NCBI GenBank assembly: GCA_033296885.1
Contig: MU863971.1
Location: 62,001-126,000 of the forward strand
Reading direction: 5' to 3'
Origin: Triangularia verruculosa
Taxonomy: Eukaryota > Ascomycota > Sordariomycetes > Sordariales > Podosporaceae
DNA: 64,000 nt
Of the stretch, positions 21,201-32,383 are shown one piece after another. Position numbers and translations under genes: made by a program. Position 1 is the first letter of the stretch; every line of letters starts with the position of its first letter. The notes below the pieces were generated by a model. That model ran no database searches. It worked only from the letters and a program-made list of their open reading frames with translations, and was not told the DNA's origin.

Positions 21201-22774
21201 CGCAAAAGCGCTATGGGGCATACTACAATGCCGCCGCGCATCTGAGGAGGGCTCACTTTAACCCCAATCGCGGTGGCAAGGCGAGCGGGGATTGGCCTCC
21301 AATGAATATCTTGAAAGACTGGATGCGTGAAGTCAGGCAGTCGATTGATGTACAGGACCAGGACGACGCCTCAAGTGGAGAGGACGAAGGGCAGGACTAT
21401 AAAAATACCCGTGACTTTATCTCACCACCTCGACGACGCTCACCACCGGTGTTGGAAGCACCACGCCTGGCCCCTGCGCCTCCGCCACCTCCGCCAGCAC
21501 ACAATCTCCATACACACCCACACCCACACCCACACCCACACCCACACGGGCTGCAGATACCCAACCAGGCCTTGCCAGCCCTTTCGTTCGGCCCCATGGG
21601 CCCAGCTGGGCCTATCGGTTCTGTCGGCTCTGTGGTAGGATCGGTTGGCCCACCGGGTATAATTATACAGAGCTCACCGGGTGCCTACATGACGCCCACT
21701 CCAATTCTCAAGAGCAGTGACGACCCACAGCTCACACCCACTTCGGCATCTTCGTCGGTCCGCAACCGCTGCCCTCATCCAGAATGCGGCCGTGTGTTTA
21801 AAGATCTGGCAGCTCACATGCTGACCCACATGGAAGAACGTCCTGAAAAGTGCCCGATCGAGACCTGCGAGTATCACACCAAGGGCTTTGCACGCAAATA
21901 TGACAAGAACAGACACGCTCTCACCCACTACAAGGGAACCATGATTTGCCCATTCTGTCCCGGCGCCGGAACATCCTACGAGAAGGCTTTCAATCGCGCA
22001 GATGTTTTCAAACGTCATTTGACAGCAGTACACAACGTCGAGCAAACACCACCGAACAGCAGGAAGCTCATCGTGACTTCTGGTTCTGCACGGGCAGGAG
22101 CTGCTGGCGCCAAGTGTAGCATTTGTCAGAGCCAGTTCGGAACAGCCCAAGAGTTCTACGAGCATTTGGATGACTGTGTCTTGAATGTTATTGTGCCCTC
22201 AACGCCGAAGACTACAGGTAGCGGAAGTGGTAACGCCAGTGAAACGAAGGATTCAGTTGCTCAGACACCCACGACAGCAAATACTGAGAAGGGCAAGGAG
22301 CTGGAGCTTGATCGGGAGAGGTGCTATTCTCAGGATAGGAATCACACTGAAGCCCCGATACCCGTGCAGCAAGATATCGATATGGATCAGGATTCTAGGA
22401 GAGCTTCTGAAATCAGTGAAAGGTTGTCCGTCCAGACTGGCCACGACGAACGCGCCCAAACGCCCCGGGCATCAACCCATGCTTCTCCAGACCCATCCTC
22501 TGTCCAAGCGTCAAGCACCGAATCGCCTGGACAATCCATGAACTCACACGCAGACCCCGAACCTGAGATCGCTCCTGAAATCGAAGTTGCCGTGGCACCT
22601 CGACCTGTCAGTGAAGACGCAATGGACGTTGCCGATGACTCGAATGGGATCACTGCGGGGCAACAAAATTCGGAACCGCCTGAGCTGTCTCTTGAGGTCA
22701 AGTACCAGGCCTTGCGGCGACCAGAGGTCACGCTTGGTTCTCCAGTTCCTCCGGATGCCATGGACACGGATTAA
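18263..22774 (+). CDS. Zinc-finger regulator: Zn2Cys6-like cluster plus several C2H2 fingers
   Basis: Five exons: 18263-18587, 18683-18778, 18850-19535, 19594-19717 and 19785-22774; all four introns have consensus ends and the phases join to give 1406 residues. A cysteine cluster C360-x2-C363-x6-C370-x5-C376-x2-C379-x16-C396 (CLRCKVLKKG then CDSNDPCGFCP) resembles a Zn2Cys6 binuclear cluster, and intron 3 falls exactly between G369 and C370. The large exon has Cys/His fingers from residue 826 (YCTKCNEYPEGF) and a group from 1073 (CPHPECGRVF, CPFCPGAG, AKCSICQSQF). Disordered Gln/Asn, Pro and His-Pro stretches separate them. The architecture suggests a nuclear DNA-binding regulator with targets unknown. 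The start is the ATG that begins the open frame; an earlier exon is possible. Confidence 0.85.
21512..21547 (+). repeat. ACACCC hexamer repeat encoding a His-Pro tract
   Basis: A run of CACACC/CACCCA units inside exon 5 of the zinc-finger gene codes for alternating His and Pro (HPHPHPHPHPH). Length changes in whole hexamers keep the frame, so it may be length-polymorphic. Confidence 0.7.
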
Positions 22775-25484
22775 GACGTGGCCCGCGTCTGGCATTATTT
22801 TACTTTTTTATATCATGTGTTGAATATGGATGAGAGACGAGATGAGTCATGACTTGGCTACTTTAAGCGTGAGACGAGCAGTGTTTTTTTTTTTTTTTTT
22901 TTATCTTTGGCGATGAAAGAATCTTTCAGGATGAGGGTTTTGTTGTTCACCCTACATCTATTTTTTTTTGGTTACTTTGTGGCCAGCTTCTCAGAGATAT
23001 ATTATTTTATCTGTAATATATATAGGAGTTTAAGCAGCTGTTCACACAGCTACAACATTCTATGTCCATACCTTTTGAGTAGTCAATATCCTTCATACTT
23101 GTTCAATATATTCTGATCGCCAGATCATATTCGTGGTGACCGTAGCCCGTCCCCTAGGCTCTACAAAATCATCACGAGTGAACAGCATATGCGGTAGGAC
23201 TAATTGATCCCTTGCTCTTCTCGACCAGCACCAGCCACTGGAAACAACGGCATGGGGAATCCAGGTGGCATTTTGACACCCGTAACCATGAATTTCCCAT
23301 GGCGAATAAGAACAATCGCATATCTGACCGTCCATTCACTTGAAGGAAGAAATCCCCTCACATATGTTGTGCCACCCACCCATCATTCTTCCCTCATTGC
23401 ACAGTCACGCCGTAGCTGCAACATTCAACAGCGAAATCGGAAGTTTTGCCCAACAGCGCCATTGCCATTCAGCTCTGCTGCGGTGAAACTTGTTTGGGGA
23501 GTATGATGGGGGAAGTTTAAACCTTGAGGGGTGGGAGCGCCAGAAAAGAGAGCACGCGACTGTTTCATACCGCAACGATGCGTAAAGGGTTGAGCTTTTG
23601 GTGGTTATACCAAACCGGGGCTTTCCGGCACCATTCCCAGCAGCAACACGACATAGACAGCGGTTGTGATGTGAGGTCAGGATTGGACATGATGCGCCGG
23701 GAAAGCGTAAATCACCAGGCACGCATATACAATATGATCACGATGGTCAAGAGGTCGGTCGCGGGTCATTCCGCCCGCCCATCCGCCCTCCAACAACCAG
23801 GCAGGTGATGGTGCACACTCGAAAACGCTACGCAAAATTGGTCGACCACCCGAGCCAGATGGCGGGACAGACTCCAAAAGGGCTGGGAAATACAGCCCCC
23901 AAAAATAGACAACGAAAAAGAGAAAAGAAAAATGTGGCCGAGTAAAACCATAGGAAGTGTTCATAGCTCGAAAAAAAAAGCTCCAACCTCCCTCAAACGT
24001 ACGGCTTTTCTTCTTTCTAGCAACTAGCAATGAGCATTCTGGAGACATGGGAGTGAATAGTGTCTATAGACGCGGCGCTGGCTGCATATAATGATGTATG
24101 AAGAAAGGAAAAAGGGAAAAGAAGAGAAACGCGACGCGAGAAATAAAGGTTTTAAATGTATTTTTGGGAGTGGGGTTCGATGGTGCACACAGTGTTTTAG
24201 TGTGGATAGGAGGGGTAGAAGCACTGTAAGAGCTTGGATTTTGAAGATGGGGTTTCCCCCGCCATTTTCAAAACGGATCACGGACTTTAGGAAAAAGCTC
24301 TCGGCTGGATGATCAGAGGAGGGTCGGTGGTGTAGATTGAAATGTTTCCAGTAGAAGGTCACCGATTGTTTCTCGGGTGGCCTGTGGGCTGGTGGTTGGT
24401 CGGTCATCAACGACCACCCCTCCACCCCGCCACCTGAGCCAGTCAACCAGCGAAACCCCTGACATTTTCAAACTCGAAGAAAAGAAGGGCTGCGAGGGTT
24501 TCCCCGCTGATCTTCGATCGTGGGGGTTAATCCTTCACGGCAGGCAGAGAGATGCCGGTGGTTCAGTGTCGACGCGGTCTTGGGCAGTGAGGTTTGTCAC
24601 GTTGATGGGTAAGAGAGAGGGGGGCTATACTAGGCAGGAATGATCACAACACCATTAGCATTAAAGAATGAGAGTGACTGGGAACCACAGGGCTGCGCAC
24701 ATGGCTGGTTTCTGGGAGCTTGAGAGACACTGCGACACACACGTGGGAATGAAGTCGAAGGATATTGGCTGTGTGGGTGTGAAGTCTGTCAAGGAGGTCC
24801 TGCACGGCTGAGCAGGTACGTACACTCAGATTTCCGAACCGTCAAGGTACTCAAAAGAAAATGGGCAGAAACTTGCTTTGCTGTGTGGTGGGTGATTCGG
24901 AAGCAAAAAGACGCAGGTCAGATGGGCAGTACAACAGGACAGCAGGTCACTGAGGGAGGCGGTACGAAAAAAAGATCATTTTCGAGAGTTATTGGAGTTT
25001 ACGTCTGGGAATATTAGAACAGAGAACATCCCACGCCTCTCCCACCACCCCCGTTGTTGTCACTTGTGATCGACTGACTGACGACCCAAAAGGGTCCTGT
25101 TGAGCCAAGAGTCATCCACCACCGAAGCCCGAAGAGCGTCATCCTGACACTGGCCCAGACCGCCCCCGTTTGTGGCCACCACACTTTGTCGCCTTGCCCA
25201 CCCAGCCGAGGGTCAGAGCTAAAACAGGCTTGCAGACAACTTTCTAGTGGGCTCCTCGCTTTGACGCCAAAAGTATTCGACGGCCGGGCATCTATCTAGA
25301 TTTCTTTTCCACCAACCCGCTCCTAAATTCCCGAGACAATAATCTTTACTGGGCATGTCAACCTATATCTAAACTGCAAGCGCCCCAGCGCGAAATCACC
25401 CCAACGCCCTTGGAAAGGGTTACTCTTGACATTTCTCTTTTTTACCCCTAAATTCCTGTTCTTTTTTCAGCTGTCTCCAAAACG
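22775..25484. other. Intergenic region between the regulator and PPN1
   Basis: 2.7 kb without a supportable gene. The first 130 bp is the 3' flank of the regulator and ends in an 18-19-nt T-run at about 22884-22902. Open frames at 23677-24048 (-) and 24024-24446 (-) are short, overlapping and lack motifs. The last 300 bp is C-rich, consistent with the PPN1 promoter. Confidence 0.55.
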
Positions 25485-27801
25485 ATGGCTCTCCAGCGCA
25501 TTTTGTGCCTGGGGCTGCTGTACCATGGCGTCATTGCCGGCTCGTCAGGTTCAGGTCCAACCGCGCCAGCGGCAGCGGGCGCGCTCGAGCAGAAGCAGAA
25601 TGCTGCCCCGCGAAGGGGGCTGCATGGCAGGTTCCTGCATATCACAGGTGAGTTATCCCCCCCATCATGACATTCCATATCGCGGAAAAGCCTTATATCT
25701 GCGCTTTCTCGCGGCAGGCTCTTTCAATTGCGGCAGGCCGGTTACCTTTGGGGAATAGGGAAAATTGACAATTGAAATCGCCACAGATATCCATCCCGAC
25801 GAATTCTACAAAGTACATTCTTCCACCGATGAGGCCGATGGATGCCACAAAGGCGAAGGGCCAGCAGGGCCGTACGGTGCCGAAACGACGGATTGTGACG
25901 CGCCATATTCGCTGGTGAATGCGACGTTTGACTGGATCGCGGCGAACCTGAAGGACAAGATTGACTTTGTGGTGTGGACGGGCGACACAGCGCGGCACGA
26001 TCGCGACGATGATTTGCCCCGCACTCAAGACCAAGTGCTGGGAACCAACGCCTGGATCGCCGACAAGTTTGCAGAGATGCTGAAGAACGAGGAGACGGGC
26101 CATGGGATGAGCATACCGGTCGTGCCGACCTTTGGAAACAACGATATCCTACCGCATAACATTTTGCTGCCGGGGCCGAACAAGTGGTTGCAGACGTACA
26201 CGCATATCTGGAGGCATTTTATCCCGGAGGAGCAGAGGCACAGCTTTGGGTTTGGTGGATGGTTCTATGTGGACGTTATTCCGAACCGGTTGGCCGTCTT
26301 CAGTTTGAATACGCTGTATTTCTTTGATCGGAACGCCGGTGTGGATGGGTGTGAGAATCCGTCCGAACCGGGCTTCAAGCAGCTCGAGTGGTTGAGGGTG
26401 CAGCTGGAATTCATGCGCGCGAGGGGTATGAAGGCCATATTGACGGGCCATGTTCCGCCAGCAAGGACAGACAGCAAGAAACTCTGGGATGAGACTTGCT
26501 GGCAAAAGTACGCACTCTGGCTGCACCAGTACAGAGATGTGGTCATCAGCGGCATGTATGGGCATATGAATATCGACCACTTTCTGATTCACGACACCGA
26601 CGACGTTGATATCGCCTTTTTGGAGGGACTATCACCGGAATTCGGCGTTCGCGAGTACCTCGACGACGAGCTTACTATCCAGGCTGGAACCGATTATCTG
26701 ATGGAACTTCGCGACGACTGGTCTAAGTTGAGACTACCACCCGTGCCCGGCAAGTCGAACGAGGTAAATCAGGGCGGAAAGAAGGGCAGAGGCAGGAAGC
26801 CAAAGCGCAAGGACCCTTGGGGGGAGCGATATGTCGTGTCGCTAGTTGGACCCAGCATCGTCCCGACCTACTTCCCCACACTGCGCGTGGTTGAGTACAA
26901 TATCTCCGGACTCGAAAATACACCACTCTGGCGAGACATGCCTGGTAACGCAAAGAACTCGAGCCACCCTACCAACGCCCCGAGCGCGCCCCAGAAGCAC
27001 CTCGACCTTCGCAGTCTTCCGACAGAAAACGACTTGAGCGACTCCTTTGAAGACCTGGAAACTGCCAGGAAGAAAAAGAAGAAGGGCGGCAAACGGCCCA
27101 AAAAGGAGAAGAAGCCCCACGACCCCAACCTTGTCATCCCCCCTCCCCCAGCCAAGACGACCCCTCCTGGACCGGCGTATTCTCAGCAGCCTCTGAGTTT
27201 GATAGGGTACATACAGTACTTCGCTAACCTGACACATATCAACAATCTCAACCTTACCGATCTGAACTCCGTCGAGCCGCCAACGACCAACAGCCTTTTC
27301 TCTCTGCTCCAGTCCTCAAAATCGTGGCTTATGAAGTGGCGAAAGGGGAAGCATGGCGGGAAGAAGCCATTGACACCAAAGCCAGACCCAAGAGAATTTA
27401 CTTTCGAAGTCGAGTACAGCACGTTCAACGACAAGATCTACAAGCTGGGAGATTTGACGGTTAACAGTTTTGTTGAATTGGCTTACAGAATTGGGCAGAG
27501 AGCTAAGGGGAAGGAGATGGTTACTGTGGCTGAGGACGAGGTCGAAGAGGAGGAAGAGGAGCATGACTGTTTTGACTCTGATTATGAGTCCGATAGTGGC
27601 AGCGACAGTGACAGTGATGACGAAGAGATGGAGACTGAGGTAAAGAAGGGTGATAAGAAGAAGGGAGACAAGAAGAAGGGGAGGAAAGGAGGCAAGAAGA
27701 AGAAGAAGGGCAAGGGGAAGAAGAACAAGACTTGGTTGCATTTCTTGAATCATGCTTTTGTTGGGACATTGGATAAAGAGGAGTTGAAGAGGTACTCATG
27801 A
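25485..27801 (+). CDS. PPN1: Vacuolar endopolyphosphatase Ppn1
   Basis: Two exons, 25485-25647 and 25787-27801, with intron 25648-25786 (GTGAGT...CAG); 725 residues. A hydrophobic leader (MALQRILCLGLLYHGVIAG) is followed by a calcineurin-like metallophosphoesterase domain: D55-I-H57, G-D at about 120-121 (VVWTGDTARHD), G-N at about 171-172 (FGNND), G-H at about 275-276 (LTGHVPPAR) and YGHMNIDH further on. These are the metal ligands expected in the family. The enzyme cuts long polyphosphate chains in the vacuole and is normally delivered through the membrane and activated by protease. The second half holds two very Lys-rich stretches (about 315-335 and the last 70 residues, with KKGDKK repeats) next to an acidic one. 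The gene lies upstream of two other plus-strand genes. Confidence 0.93.
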
Positions 27802-28554
27802 TCAGTTTCCTGGCTTGAGATTGGCTGAAACACTGGATTCGGCAGGTTCAGTCAAGGGAGTTGCGACATTTGTATGATGGTTTGTCGACTATTGGTGTGG
27901 ATATTTGCATGCATTTTTTGGGAGTTATGTTTAAACAGGTTTTTTTTAGCAACTATACCAGGACGGCGGTGCATTTCTGGGGTAAAAAGAGGAGGGAGGA
28001 AGACAGGGAGAAGCGATGGAGTATCTTGGGTGTCATTATTTTGGGCCGGGTTAGCATGGCATGGTGGATAGATATTCTGATGAGTTTCGATCTGATGGGG
28101 AAAAGATGTTGGTCAGATAAATAGCCCGGAGCTAAGTATTCCAATTGTAGGAAATATGTAATGCAAATCTTTTAAAATTCAGGTAGCTATCATGGCAAGA
28201 TAGTACTCGGTTCTACAGGAGAGTTGAGCAACAGAAAGGAGAAGTGTGCCACTGTTCAGCCACACCACCAGCTAGCGCCACATCAATTTATCCAGTCACG
28301 TCACGCCCCTGTAATCGTACAGCAACACGCGTTTTCTATCTTATCGCCAGTTCATTTCCCCGTCTCCTTTCGAGGCTTTCCTGCTCCTGGATTTCATGAA
28401 ATTTGTTCTCACTCTCAGTCGTTCGTTCATGCAGTGTTTGGAGGTCCACTGAAACTTTAGACTTTTTTTTTTCTAGCTAATTATGATACCCTAAATCTTG
28501 TCTTTCTTCCCACCTCACCTCAACACCGCCAAGCAGCAGTGTCAGCAGCAAGCT
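27802..28554. other. Spacer between PPN1 and the deacetylase gene
   Basis: 750 bp, AT-rich with T-runs at 27940-27948 and 28463-28472. It holds the PPN1 3' end and the promoter of the next gene. No gene seen. Confidence 0.6.
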
Positions 28555-29367
28555 ATGCTCCCCCTCCGCCGTCTCCTCCGCTTTCCCACCAGCTTCGCCC
28601 GCCGCCACGCCCGAAAACGACGGATGTACCTCCTTTTCCTGCTGCTGCTCCTCCTCGTAGGGGTGGTCATCTTCCCGCTTTATGCTGTGTATTACCCACC
28701 ATCGGCACTGATCCGCTACTTCTCCCACCGCTGGACCGACGTCCTCTTCCGCGTCTGGCTGCCACCGGACAAGAAGATCGTCGCGCTTACCATCGACGAC
28801 ACACCCTCTGCCCACACGAGGGAGATCCTCTCCGCGCTTTCGGCAAGCGGGGCGCACGCAACATTTTTTGTCATTGGCTCCCAGGTGCCGGGTCGGGAGG
28901 ACATCCTCAGGGAAATCGTCAGGCAGGGGCATGAGCTGGGGAATCACGGGATGCACGATGAGCCGGCGAGGAGCTTGTCGACGGAGCAGCTTGAGAGGGA
29001 GATGGGGGAGGTGCAGGAGATGATCGATAAGGCGTATAAAGACGAGGGAAAAGAACCGCCGAAGCAGGGGAGGGAGAGGTATTACAGGCCGGGGTCGGGG
29101 TTCTTTAGTGATAGGATTAGGGGGGTGGTGAATCAATTGGGGTATAGGCTGGTGCTGGGGAGTATTTACCCTCACGATGCGCAGATTGGGTACGCGGGGG
29201 TGAATGGGAGGCATATTCTGGGGATGCTAAGCCCGGGGGGTGTGATTATTTGTCATGATCGGAGGAGTTGGACGAGGCCGATGCTAGAAAGGGTACTTCC
29301 GGAGATGGGAAGGAAGGGGTGGGAGGTTAGGACTGTGACGGGGCTATTGGGGGAGGTAACTGGGTGA
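28555..29367 (+). CDS. Membrane-anchored polysaccharide deacetylase (NodB domain)
   Basis: Single exon, 270 residues from the ATG at 28555; the in-frame codon at 28498 is TTG. A basic N terminus (ARRHARKRR) precedes one transmembrane helix (about residues 25-47), so a type II signal anchor is likely. The NodB catalytic domain follows at once: TIDDTPS (D81, D82), then H and H of GNHGMHD for the metal, RYYRPGSGFFS, and a late CHD motif. This is carbohydrate esterase family 4; members remove acetyl groups from chitin or related GlcNAc polymers. With the short size and membrane anchor it resembles uncharacterised fungal chitin-deacetylase-like proteins rather than secreted enzymes with chitin-binding modules. 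Substrate is inferred. Confidence 0.88.
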   Translation: MLPLRRLLRFPTSFARRHARKRRMYLLFLLLLLLVGVVIFPLYAVYYPPSALIRYFSHRWTDVLFRVWLPPDKKIVALTIDDTPSAHTREILSALSASGAHATFFVIGSQVPGREDILREIVRQGHELGNHGMHDEPARSLSTEQLEREMGEVQEMIDKAYKDEGKEPPKQGRERYYRPGSGFFSDRIRGVVNQLGYRLVLGSIYPHDAQIGYAGVNGRHILGMLSPGGVIICHDRRSWTRPMLERVLPEMGRKGWEVRTVTGLLGEVTG

Positions 29368-29943
29368 GATGGTGGTTTAGTAAGGGACGACTGATCAACA
29401 CCACCGGCAATAGTATGGAATTATTGGATGGAAGGGGAACGTCGAAGAGATCAAATAATTACGACGGACTGATGCAGCTGTATTTCCGGCCGACTCGACA
29501 AGAAGTATCCGACGATGGCATGGGATGCCTGTTAGAGCATGCTGCTGCAGGAACTGTGGGTTTTGCAGAAACGGCCGTATTATCGACGATACTATTCCCC
29601 CCAAGAAAACCGCTGAATAGTATCATTTCGACAATCAAAATATGGACAGTCGCGGACCGCGGCAGAAGTAGGAGTCGGCCGATGAGACGGCTCCGATGTG
29701 CCATTCGGGAAGCCCCTGTGGAAGTGGCGAGTGGAGAGGGGCAAAAGCTTCCAGAAGCGTTGTGGGTGCAAAGGCTGCCGCTAGCAACGGTTGAGACGCC
29801 TTTTGAATGACGAATTCCACTAAATGGAGCCGCCCAGCTGCCCCGCGCCGATATCGAACTTTTATATATGAACGGCTCAACACCTCACTTACATTGACAT
29901 TTCCCTGTCATCATCCACGCTCACCATTCACAAACTTGCAACG
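29368..29943. other. Spacer between deacetylase and PLP enzyme genes
   Basis: 576 bp; no gene. The last 100 bp is pyrimidine-rich and holds TATATATG-like sequence near 29862, fitting a promoter. Confidence 0.55.
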
Positions 29944-31280
29944 ATGGTCTCTAACGAGCTTCCCGTTCGGCCTGCAGGGTCTGCGGTTAAGACCGTTGTT
30001 GAGGGTCCCAACTCACTCACTGCTGCCTTTGGTAGAGAGCTGTCGATGGCCTCTCGCTCAGTCCACGCCGATGACTACATCAATAACCACCAAGCTGTGG
30101 CTCCTCCTATGCATGTTTCCACCACTTTCCGATACAACCGGGACCCCGAGCAGTTGAGACCGTGGGATAACATCAATGCAAGTGCTGGCTCTTACACCGC
30201 TCTGAAATTCATGTTCACTAACAGGACATGCAGCCCAATGCTCCTTACGACTCGCATGTCTACTCCCGTGACAGCGCGCCAAACACCACTCGTTTTGAGG
30301 CCCTCCTCACATCTCTTCTCGGTGCCCCAACACTCAGCTATGCCTCTGGTCTCGCCGCCTTCCACGCCATGATCGTCTTCCTCAATCCTAAGCGTGTGGC
30401 GATTGGTGGTGGTTATCACGGCTGCCACGGCATCCTTGACATCATGAAGAAGCTCAACGGCCTCGAGCAGCTTGAGCTCGAAGACGATGCCGACCTCGCC
30501 AAGCTTGAAAAAGGCGACGTGATCCACGTTGAGACTCCCCTCAACCCCACCGGCGAGGCCCGTGATCTGGCCTACTACCGCAAGATTGCCGACGAAAAGG
30601 GCTGCTATCTTACCGTTGACGCCACTTTTGCTCCTCCCCCACTAATGGAACCCTTCAAGTACAACGTCGACATGGTCATGCACTCTGCTACAAAGTATTT
30701 CGGCGGCCATTCCGATATGCTTGCTGGTGTCCTCGCCATCCGCCCCGAGAAAGCCGACAAGTGGCTCCCAGAGCTCAGGCAGGAGCGTCTCCACCTCGGT
30801 GGTGTAATGGGATCTCTCGAGGGTTGGCTCGGTGTCCGCAGCGTCCGGACTTTGGAACTCAGAGTCAAGCGCCAGAGTGAGAGTGCTCAGAACCTGGTTG
30901 ACTTCCTCGCTGAGAAGAAGGCTGCCGGTGACAACAACATTATTGCGCAGTCAGTCTTCAAAATCCAGCATGCCTCTCAGCAGCCAGAGGCCAAGGACGA
31001 GAACTCGTGGTTGAGGAAGCAGATGCCGAATGGGTTTGGTCCGGTGTTTAGCATGTGGTTGGAGAATGAGGAGAAGGCGAAGAGGTTGCCGAGTAAGCTG
31101 CAGCTGTTCCACCATGCGACGAGCTTGGGTGGTGTGGAGAGTTTGATTGAGTGGAGGGCGATGACGGATCCAAATGTGGATAGGAGGTTGCTGAGAGTGA
31201 GTATTGGTGTGGAGGGGTGGGAGGATTTGAGGGATGATTTGGTGCAGGGGTTGGAGAAGCTGAAGGAGGAGGGGTACTAG
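29944..31280 (+). CDS. Cys/Met metabolism PLP-dependent enzyme (cystathionine lyase/synthase-like)
   Basis: Two exons, 29944-30177 and 30234-31280; 426 residues. The intron 30178-30233 starts GCAAGT and ends TGCAG, with CACTAAC 13 nt before the acceptor. It is a GC-AG intron: no GT donor gives the right phase, and this joint yields the expected DNIN-PNAPYDSHVYSRD. The fold type I trans-sulfuration features are plain: PPMHVSTTFRY, SGLAAFHA, HVETPLNPTG, VDATFAPP, and the PLP lysine in HSATKYFGGHSD. Family members carry out beta- or gamma-elimination or replacement on cystathionine, homoserine esters or related amino acids. I cannot tell lyase from synthase; it most resembles the uncharacterised yeast YHR112C-type group. 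Probably cytosolic. Confidence 0.87.
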
Positions 31281-32383
31281 AGGTTGTATGTAGATGATCT
31301 AAAGATACCAAAATGATGGAAGAAAAAATGAAAAAAGGCAGTTGACTACATGTGTTTATCTAACCATGATGGTGAAGGGATGTGAAAGTGCCCGCCCCAA
31401 TTTGTGTTTTGTATTTGTCGAAGGATGCTGCTGTTGAATATTCTATTTTTCTATCAGCACATGGTCCTCGGCGTTTGTAGCTTTGAGATACCAAAAACGG
31501 GTGGTTTATGCTTTGGTGATTGGTCAATATTAGCCCTCGAAAGACTTTGTGTCAGAAAACTTGTGGCCTATATAGGTAGCAAGGTCAAGGGCGGGGGACG
31601 AGTCCCGAGAACTCAAAAAAGACCGAAGAGCAAGGTAAACAAGATATCTGGAAATAGTGGGCAGTTGTGAAGACCCAAAGTATATTGACAGTCTATCTGT
31701 AGTCGCGCAAGAAGTCAACTACATCCCGATCCCTAGATCTTCCTGCTGTAACGGGCGCAGTTGTCCGGGACTGGCGAGGCTGTGCTGGTCAGACGGTCGA
31801 CCGCTTACTCTACACTTTTAAGCAGCGATAGTGGCAACCTAAAACTGCAAGCCTGAAACCCAAGCAAAGATATGCCCAAGGAGGTGGTGATATATTTCCC
31901 CTTTGTCCAGGAGCGTGTTTGTTGTCTCCTCAGGCTTGTGCTGTCCCAATTCGGAAAGCCAAGCATCGCGTATAAGTGACCCCTGAGCCCCTGAACAAGC
32001 CCTCAAGTGACCATTTCCCAACCAGATACCAACATCGCTCGGGAAAAATTGCGTTGAATCGACCTTCTATGTTCATTAACCTCATTACCATGACATGATT
32101 ACAGTAGTATATGTTGCACCTCCACTTCATCCCACCCCAATAGGTAGCCAACCGTGTCCAACCCACAACGCCTTCACTCATTAACATAAACATCCACCCT
32201 AAAGTGTGGTGATATGTCTGTTTTCCAAGCAATATGCCCCCCCTATTCAATTCAGCCATGATCAACAAGCGGCCGTCTATAGCTGTGCCTTCCCCTCATA
32301 TCGTGCCAGTTGACCTTTTGTAAACCGAAAATGATGCTCCGTGTATCATGCATGCACCCCCAAGACATCAAAGTATCCCAGCT
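31281..32383. other. Intergenic region, convergent
   Basis: 1.1 kb between two convergent genes. Small open frames at 31404-31670 (+) and 31930-32268 (-) show no motif. Nothing else seen. Confidence 0.55.

Noticed and set aside
24172..24200. GGTTCGA (B-box-like) sequence
   Set aside because: No matching A-box at the right distance and no T-stem pairing, so not called as a tRNA.
23677..24446. Pair of minus-strand open frames between the regulator and PPN1
   Set aside because: Short, aromatic-rich because of purine runs on the plus strand, and without consistent splice sites.
25426..25758. 110-codon frame overlapping the first exon of PPN1
   Set aside because: Out of frame with the signal sequence and catalytic domain; the 25485 frame gives the conserved protein after splicing.
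30228..31280. PLP enzyme starting at an internal ATG at 30228
   Set aside because: This would drop the conserved N-terminal PPMHVSTTFRY region; the spliced model with a GC-AG intron keeps it.
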